From NCBI GenBank assembly GCA_005884465.1, contig VAZH01000120.1, forward strand, positions 1 to 10,998: 10,998 nucleotides of DNA, given 5' to 3'. Both the position numbers and the translations under genes were made by a program. The stretch comes from Alphaproteobacteria bacterium. Its GTDB lineage: Bacteria > Pseudomonadota > Alphaproteobacteria > Rhizobiales > Xanthobacteraceae. A model generated the notes under the pieces. It was not told where the DNA came from and made no database searches. It saw nothing but the letters and a program-made list of their open reading frames with translations. Positions 6,683-10,998 of this stretch are shown here, piece after piece. The stretch's first letter is position 1, and each line of letters opens with the position of its first letter.

Positions 6683-7513
6683 ATGATCGAGCCCCTCTAT
6701 GTGGTTTCGGGATTTGGCGTCGGCCTTCTGGTTGGCATGACGGGGGTCGGCGGTGGCTCCCTGATGACGCCATTGCTGATCCTGTTCTTCGGTATCCACC
6801 CACCGACCGCGGTCGGCACCGATCTCCTTTACGCCGCCGCCACCAAGACAGGTGGCAGCGTGGCGCATGGTTGGGCGAGGAGCATCCACTGGCCGGCGGT
6901 GATCCGGCTCGCCAGCGGCAGCATTCCGGCAAGCATCCTGACGCTCGTTGTGCTCTGGCAGCTCGATCTTAGCGGCGAATCCTCGCGCAGCCTGGTCAAC
7001 CTGGTGCTCTGCTTCGCGCTTATCCTGACCGCGACATCGCTTCTGTTCCGTGAAACAATCATAGCGCGCTATCGTTGGCGTTTGGAGCAGCTCGATCCGC
7101 GCAGCACAATGCGCGCGACCGTGCTCGTGGGCGCTGCGCTTGGCGTGCTGGTCTCGATTTCTTCAGTCGGGGCCGGTGCAGTGGGCGTAACCGCGCTTCT
7201 GCTGCTCTACCCGCGGCTGCCGATGACGCGCATCGTGGGATCGGACATTGCGCACGCCGTGCCGTTGACGCTGGTTGCCGGGATAGGACACTGGGCGACT
7301 GGCGCGATCGACTGGCACCTTTTGGGCGTGTTGCTGATCGGCTCCTTGCCCGGTATTGTAATCGGTAGCTATTGTGCACACCGCGTCCCGGAAACGGCAC
7401 TAAGACTGGTGCTTGCTGCAACTCTGGTCCTGGTTGCAGGCAACATCGCGTCCCGTGAGCTGTATTCGTCGTTCTCGACGCTCGCGGCGTTCGCCCCGAC
7501 CACCGCCCACTGA
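6683..7513 (+). CDS. Sulfite exporter TauE/SafE family membrane transporter
   Basis: A 276-residue inner-membrane protein with the two-fold internal repeat of the TauE/SafE (formerly DUF81) family. The first half has G-M-T-G-V-G-G-G-S near residues 18-26 followed by G-T-D-L-L (45-49). The second repeats the pattern as S-S-V-G-A-G-A-V-G-V (160-169) followed by G-S-D-I-A-H-A (186-192). Hydrophobic segments are at about 6-20, 27-38, 71-92, 102-122, 144-160, 166-176, 193-206, 212-232 and 238-254. Members export or import small anions such as sulfite, sulfoacetate or other organosulfur compounds; the substrate of this one is unknown. The ATG at 6683 has only a weak purine stretch (GAGAAG) in front. 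It lies 306 nt after the catabolic operon on the same strand, so a link to the NitT/TauT-type transporter upstream is possible but unproven. Confidence 0.88.
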   Translation: MIEPLYVVSGFGVGLLVGMTGVGGGSLMTPLLILFFGIHPPTAVGTDLLYAAATKTGGSVAHGWARSIHWPAVIRLASGSIPASILTLVVLWQLDLSGESSRSLVNLVLCFALILTATSLLFRETIIARYRWRLEQLDPRSTMRATVLVGAALGVLVSISSVGAGAVGVTALLLLYPRLPMTRIVGSDIAHAVPLTLVAGIGHWATGAIDWHLLGVLLIGSLPGIVIGSYCAHRVPETALRLVLAATLVLVAGNIASRELYSSFSTLAAFAPTTAH

Positions 7514-7524
7514 CAAGCATGTTC

Positions 7525-7553
7525 GCAACGACACCGCATCCACGGTGTGTTGC
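7525..7553. terminator. Hairpin between convergent genes, possible bidirectional terminator
   Basis: GCAAC-g-ACACCG (7525-7536) pairs with CGGTGT-GTTGC (7543-7553) around the loop CATCCA, giving an 11-bp stem with one bulged G. It lies in the 61-nt gap between the stop codons of the convergent TauE/SafE and DUF2270 genes, where a shared terminator is expected. No T tract follows on either strand, so intrinsic termination is uncertain. Confidence 0.45.
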
Positions 7554-7569
7554 GCCGGCGCGCCGGTGC
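7552..7569. terminator. Second GC-rich hairpin overlapping the first
   Basis: GCGCCGG (7552-7558), loop CGCG, CCGGTGC (7563-7569), with one G-T pair. Its core CCGGCGCGCCGG is a perfect 12-bp palindrome. It shares two bases with the preceding hairpin, so the two could be alternative folds. It would be the first structure met by transcripts of the DUF2270 gene. There is no T tract. Confidence 0.3.
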
Positions 7570-7574
7570 TGTCA

Positions 7575-8255
7575 TTAACCCATCGCCACCGCGTCGCCCT
7601 TGGCCCCGTGCTCGCGTTGGTCGAGCCACATCGTGCCGAGCGCGAACGCCAGCCAGCCGAAATTGTAGGCAAAGCCTATCATCAGAACGATCCAGCCGGG
7701 AATCGGGCCGATGGCGGCGCGATCGGAAAATTCCGCCAAAGTCGCCGCAGGCATCGGATGGATCGCTATTTTGCCGTAATAGGCGAGCGCCTGGATGACG
7801 AGAATCCAAACGTAGTTGCGACGCAACCGCCGCCCCGCAGCGCGGAAAAACGAAATGTGATGGCGGGGCGCCGTGTAGTCGCGCGCGAGAATCGCCTGCC
7901 AGCTATCGTCGCGCGCTTCACCGGTGAATATTGGCGCGTAGAAATTCCTCTCCAGCCAACGCGCTCGGGCGCGCCAGACATTGAAGTAGCGATAACGCCG
8001 CGCCTCCATACCAAGAAACACGGCAATGAGCAGCCCTACCAACATGAGTGGCAGGGGTGAAGCCTCCGGACTCGAAAAGGTCGTCGACAGCGCGATGCCC
8101 ATCGTGACGATCGACCAATTGGTCGTATTGTCGAGCCGCGTTCGCCAGATCGTCGAGCGATAGACTTCGCCGCGGTAGAGATGAGCGATGGCGCCCATTT
8201 CGGCGGGATCGAATGTGTGTCGGGGCTTTGCTTCGTTGGAAACCATAAGAGACAT
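7575..8255 (-). CDS. DUF2270 domain-containing integral membrane protein
   Basis: A 226-residue protein recognised as DUF2270, a family of predicted membrane proteins without a known function. The soluble N-terminus (M-S-L-M-V-S-N-E-A-K) leads to a conserved stretch around residues 20-47 (E-M-G-A-I-A-H-L-Y-R-G-E-V-Y-R-S and D-N-T-T-N-W). Two hydrophobic segments follow (about 47-62 and 67-83), then a charged aromatic-rich loop (84-147, with R-R-Y-R-Y-F-N-V-W-R-A-R) and two more segments (about 148-166 and 186-210). A four-helix topology with a large loop is the simplest reading. The start at 8255 is chosen because GGAGG sits 6 nt upstream and the 36 residues further up are arginine-rich and unlike the family. 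The gene converges on the TauE/SafE gene. No biochemical role is proposed. Confidence 0.82.
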   Translation of the reverse strand: MSLMVSNEAKPRHTFDPAEMGAIAHLYRGEVYRSTIWRTRLDNTTNWSIVTMGIALSTTFSSPEASPLPLMLVGLLIAVFLGMEARRYRYFNVWRARARWLERNFYAPIFTGEARDDSWQAILARDYTAPRHHISFFRAAGRRLRRNYVWILVIQALAYYGKIAIHPMPAATLAEFSDRAAIGPIPGWIVLMIGFAYNFGWLAFALGTMWLDQREHGAKGDAVAMG

Positions 8256-8261
8256 GACGGG

Positions 8262-8266
8262 CCTCC
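8262..8266 (-). promoter_or_regulatory. Shine-Dalgarno GGAGG that decides the DUF2270 start
   Basis: Read on the minus strand, CCGGAGGCCCGTC precedes the ATG at 8255, with a 6-nt gap between GGAGG and the start. The same frame is open up to an ATG at 8363, but that start has no comparable site. Confidence 0.7.
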
Positions 8267-8411
8267 GGTTGTCCGCACAATGTTCGTACAAATGACCGGA
8301 GTTGATAACGGCGCGTTCATATCGTCGACGCCGATGAATCGATCCGGAATTGCGACGCCACAACTATGCTTACCCTGAGCCGGGATTACCAGCATCAGGT
8401 CCAACAATCGC

Positions 8412-8423
8412 GCGGTGCACCGC
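8412..8423. terminator. 12-bp perfect palindrome downstream of rocD, weak terminator candidate
   Basis: GCGGTGCACCGC is self-complementary and lies 28 nt beyond the rocD stop codon (minus strand). AGGTC and GACCT on either side could add an outer stem. Neither strand has a T tract, so it could equally be a protein-binding palindrome or chance in GC-rich DNA. Confidence 0.25.
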
Positions 8424-8450
8424 AATATCCTGACCTACCGAGCAGTGCCG

Positions 8451-9665
8451 TCACGAGAAATCCTGCGTCAAGGTGGTTCTAATCTGCTCCAGCGCCCAGT
8501 TGACCTGGTCGCCGGTGATCACCAGTGGCGGCGCAATCCGGATCGTGTGTCCGTGAGTGTCCTTGGCAAGGATGCCTCTGCCCTGCAGTGCCTGGCAGTA
8601 GCGACGCGCGCCGCCGGCTTCCGGGTGAAGCTCGACCGCCAGCATCAGCCCGCGTCCGCGCACCTCGCGTATCGTGTTGGCGCGGATGCTCCTGAGGCCA
8701 TCGAAGAAGCGCGCGCCCTGTAGCGCCGCGTTCTCGATCATTCCCTCCTCGACAAGCACGCGCAGCGCCGCTCGCGCCACCGCACAGGCAAGCGGGTTGC
8801 CGCCGAAGGTCGAGCCGTGCTGGCCCGGCTTCAGGGTGCCGAGCACCTCGTTGTTCGAAAGCACGGCCGACACCGGGTAAAAGCCGCCGGACAGCGCCTT
8901 GCCGAGCAGCGTCACATCGGCCTCGATGCCGTCGTGCTGCTCGGCGAGCAGCTTGCCGGTGCGGCCGAGCCCGGTCTGAATCTCGTCGAGGATCAGCATC
9001 ACCTCATGCGCGGTGCAGAGTTCGCGGACTTTCGCGAAATAGCCTGATGGTGGAATGATGACGCCGGCCTCGCCCTGGATCGGCTCGACGAGGAAGGCGA
9101 CGGTGTTCGGCGTGATCGCCTGCTCCAGCGCCCTGGCGTCGCCGAAGGGGATGATTTTGAAGCCCGGCGCGAACGGTCCGAAATGGTCACGGGCGACCGG
9201 ATCGGTGCTGAAACCGACGATCCCGAGCGTGCGTCCATGAAAATTGTCGGCGCAGACGATGATCTCGGCTTGCCCATCCGGCACACCCTTCACCTCGTAG
9301 CCCCATTTGCGCACCGACTTGATCGCGCTCTCCACCGCTTCGGCGCCGCTGTTCATCGGCAGCACCTTGTGGGAGCCGGTCAATTCCGCGATCTCTTCGT
9401 AGAAGGGGGCGAGCTGGTCGTTGTGGAAGGCGCGGGAAGTCAACGTCAGTCTGCCCGCCTGCTCCACCATGGCGGCGAGGATTTTTGGATGGCAGTGACC
9501 CTGGTTGACAGCCGAATAGGCGGAGAGGCAATCGAGATAACGGTTGCCTTGGGTATCCCACACCCAGACGCCTTGGCCGCGCGACAGAACGACCCCGATC
9601 GGCTCGTAGTTATAGGTGCCAAAGCGCGCTTCCCTCGCGATAAAATCATTGGCTGCTGGATTCAT
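8451..9665 (-). CDS. rocD: Ornithine--oxo-acid aminotransferase
   Basis: A 404-residue class III PLP-dependent aminotransferase that moves the delta-amino group of L-ornithine to a 2-oxo acid, giving glutamate-5-semialdehyde for arginine/ornithine catabolism. The N-terminal Y-N-Y-E-P-I with L-S-R-G and the block [14 protein letters not shown] (47-60) are characteristic of ornithine aminotransferases rather than acetylornithine aminotransferases. Other landmarks are N-S-G-A-E-A (105-110), N-F-H-G-R-T (141-146), E-P-I-Q-G-E (194-199), L-D-E-I-Q-T-G with Asp227 for the PLP ring nitrogen, and L-G-K-A-L-S-G-G with Lys256 as the Schiff-base lysine. Length is normal. The ATG at 9665 is chosen because the family similarity begins there (A-N-D-F-I-A-R-E). 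The frame is open to 9758 but that stretch is unlike the family. The P450 gene ends 97 nt upstream, so a shared transcript is possible but not required. No arginase gene is adjacent in the window. Confidence 0.93.
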   Translation of the reverse strand: MNPAANDFIAREARFGTYNYEPIGVVLSRGQGVWVWDTQGNRYLDCLSAYSAVNQGHCHPKILAAMVEQAGRLTLTSRAFHNDQLAPFYEEIAELTGSHKVLPMNSGAEAVESAIKSVRKWGYEVKGVPDGQAEIIVCADNFHGRTLGIVGFSTDPVARDHFGPFAPGFKIIPFGDARALEQAITPNTVAFLVEPIQGEAGVIIPPSGYFAKVRELCTAHEVMLILDEIQTGLGRTGKLLAEQHDGIEADVTLLGKALSGGFYPVSAVLSNNEVLGTLKPGQHGSTFGGNPLACAVARAALRVLVEEGMIENAALQGARFFDGLRSIRANTIREVRGRGLMLAVELHPEAGGARRYCQALQGRGILAKDTHGHTIRIAPPLVITGDQVNWALEQIRTTLTQDFS

Positions 9666-9762
9666 CTTCGTCACCGTGCCTGTACCGGCCGCTTCGCATC
9701 GGCTCAATCTAGCACACAGGAAGGGACTGGGCTTGGCTTTAGACCAGGTCGTGTCCACAGCC

Positions 9763-10983
9763 CTAGCCAGCCACGCACGGCACGCTCAAAAATCCGCGGA
9801 AGCGGACGCGGCCGCCGCGCACCGGCGGACCGTTCAGCGCGTAATTTGGAAACCGCGCCAGGAATCGCGAGATCGCGATCCCGCCTTCGAGCCGCGCCAG
9901 CGCCATCCCGGCGCATTGATGGGCGCCGGTGGCGAAGGCGAGATGCCGGTTCGGCGTCCGGCCGATATCGAGCGTTTCCGGATCGGGGAATTGCTGGGGG
10001 TCGCGGTTCGCCGCCCCGATGCATAGCGTCACCGGCGTACCAGGGCCCAATGTGACTCCGCCGAGTTCGACGCGCTCGGTCGTCATGCGATTGCCAAGCT
10101 GGTTCGAGCTTTCAAATCGGAGAATTTCCTCGACTGCGCTCTTGATCAGATCGGGATGTTCGATCAGCCGCTTTTTCTGCGCCGGATGTTCAGATAACGC
10201 CACCAATCCGTTGCCGATCAGGTTGGTGGTGGTCTCGTGCCCGGCGTTGAGCAGAAAGATGCAGTTGTGCAGCAATTCCTTTGAGGTCAGCCGCTCGCCA
10301 TTGTCTTCGCCCTGGATGAGACGGGTCAGCACATCGCGTTCGGGATTGCCCGGCTTGGCGCGCCGGCGCTCGACCAGGATTTCAAGGTAGGCGAGGAAAT
10401 CCTGCACGGCCTTGTTGCCGCGTGCAAAGACTTCCGCCGAGATCACTGGTTCGAGCGCGCCCAAAATCGCCAGCGACCAGTCGCGCAAGGGTTCCCGCTC
10501 GTCGTGCGGCACATCGAGCAGGTTGCCGATCACCTCAACGGGGATCGCGGCGGCAAAATCGCCGATCAGCTCAAAGCTGCTTTTGCCGGCCATGGTTTCC
10601 AGCAGCCGGTTCACCAGCGCGATCAGGTCGGGCTCCATCTCCGCGATCGCGCGCGGCGACAGCGCGCCCATGATCAGCCGCCGCACGCGGGTATGCGCGG
10701 GGGGATCATTGAAGACGAGGCTGGTGGTGTGGTGCTCGTAAAGCAGGGAGTCGCCGTATTTCGGCGCGAACTCTTTTTTCTTGTCGGAGCTGAACAACTT
10801 GGTGTTCTTGTAGGCGGCGACCAGATCGTCATAGCGCGTCAGGAAGTAGGAGCCGTTGGGCAATCGCTTGACCGGCTCATGTTCCCGCAGTGCACGATAG
10901 GTCGGATAGGGATCGGCGTAGAATTCGCCCGTCAGTTTCTCGAGGTCGAAACTCGCTGCCAGCTCTCGCGCGTTTGAATTCAT
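9763..10983 (-). CDS. Cytochrome P450 (soluble bacterial class)
   Basis: A 406-residue haem-thiolate monooxygenase with no N-terminal membrane anchor, as usual for bacterial P450s. The I-helix oxygen-activation motif is A247-G248-H249-E250-T251, followed by two further threonines. The K-helix E-x-x-R is Glu286/Arg289 (E-E-I-L-R-F). The haem loop reads [10 protein letters not shown] with Cys357 as the iron ligand; the usual glycine after the phenylalanine is alanine here. The N-terminal [11 protein letters not shown] and the block [12 protein letters not shown] with H-T-R-x-R for the haem propionate also fit. The enzyme needs an external ferredoxin and reductase, and none is encoded in the window. 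The substrate is unknown. The ATG at 10983 has AAAGAG about 9 nt upstream at the window edge. The gene is on the same strand as rocD and upstream of it. Confidence 0.92.
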   Translation of the reverse strand: MNSNARELAASFDLEKLTGEFYADPYPTYRALREHEPVKRLPNGSYFLTRYDDLVAAYKNTKLFSSDKKKEFAPKYGDSLLYEHHTTSLVFNDPPAHTRVRRLIMGALSPRAIAEMEPDLIALVNRLLETMAGKSSFELIGDFAAAIPVEVIGNLLDVPHDEREPLRDWSLAILGALEPVISAEVFARGNKAVQDFLAYLEILVERRRAKPGNPERDVLTRLIQGEDNGERLTSKELLHNCIFLLNAGHETTTNLIGNGLVALSEHPAQKKRLIEHPDLIKSAVEEILRFESSNQLGNRMTTERVELGGVTLGPGTPVTLCIGAANRDPQQFPDPETLDIGRTPNRHLAFATGAHQCAGMALARLEGGIAISRFLARFPNYALNGPPVRGGRVRFRGFLSVPCVAG

Positions 10984-10998
10984 GCTGCCATACTCTTT

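Noticed and set aside
6450..6686. A 78-codon + strand frame before the TauE/SafE gene
   Set aside because: No recognisable domain or ribosome-binding site, and it overlaps the start of the TauE/SafE gene; composition looks like intergenic DNA.
6683..7513. TauE/SafE as an export partner of the NitT/TauT-type operon
   Set aside because: It lies 306 nt away behind a distinct intergenic region, and no sulfonate-specific enzyme was recognised in the operon, so the link is not supported.
6392..8402. The 12-mer AGCATCAGGTCC occurs at 6392-6403 and 8391-8402, both intergenic
   Set aside because: A few 12-nt matches are expected by chance in 11 kb and the flanks do not extend the similarity.
9183..10055. 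Long + strand open frame spanning rocD and the P450 gene
   Set aside because: It crosses two well-supported minus-strand genes and their spacer, and has no protein family character.
1..10998. CRISPR array, tRNA/rRNA, prophage or insertion-sequence content
   Set aside because: No regularly spaced direct repeats, no tRNA-like cloverleaf noticed by eye, and no transposase, integrase or phage protein among the reading frames.

Overview
The window looks like chromosomal DNA of a GC-rich alphaproteobacterium, most likely Bradyrhizobium or a close relative (Nitrobacteraceae). The grounds are strong G/C third-position bias, protein sequences of familiar Bradyrhizobium type, and a paired hairpin repeat at 771-877 of the kind scattered between genes in that group. 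No database search was possible, so the genus is an inference.

Left half (1-6376, all + strand): a transport-plus-catabolism operon. It opens with the 3' part of a NitT/TauT-type periplasmic binding protein gene, followed by a REP-like inverted repeat and the transporter ATPase gene. The ATPase gene carries an apparent 20-nt deletion that breaks the frame exactly where the switch histidine (H-loop) should be. Four tightly packed enzyme genes follow: an enolase-superfamily enzyme, a Gfo/Idh/MocA dehydrogenase, a DUF993 DHDPS-like aldolase-fold protein, and a TIM-barrel sugar-phosphate isomerase/epimerase-like protein. Overlapping stop/start codons join genes 1-2 and 3-4 of this set, and gene 3 has a clear ribosome-binding site 12 nt after gene 2. 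The set reads as uptake, oxidation, isomerisation or dehydration, and C-C cleavage of a polyol-, sugar- or cyclic-acid-like compound. The substrate cannot be named from sequence.

Middle (6377-8450): a 306-nt non-coding stretch, a TauE/SafE membrane transporter gene (+), a convergent intergenic region with a good hairpin, and a DUF2270 membrane protein gene (-).

Right part (8451-10998, - strand): an ornithine aminotransferase gene (rocD) and, upstream of it, a soluble bacterial cytochrome P450 gene. These look like ordinary metabolic genes, unrelated to the left-hand operon.

The points most worth following are the uncharacterised four-enzyme cassette with its atypical DUF993 active site, the ATPase lesion inside an otherwise intact operon, and the paired hairpin element between the binding-protein and ATPase genes. 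No tRNA, rRNA, CRISPR array, insertion sequence or phage gene was seen.
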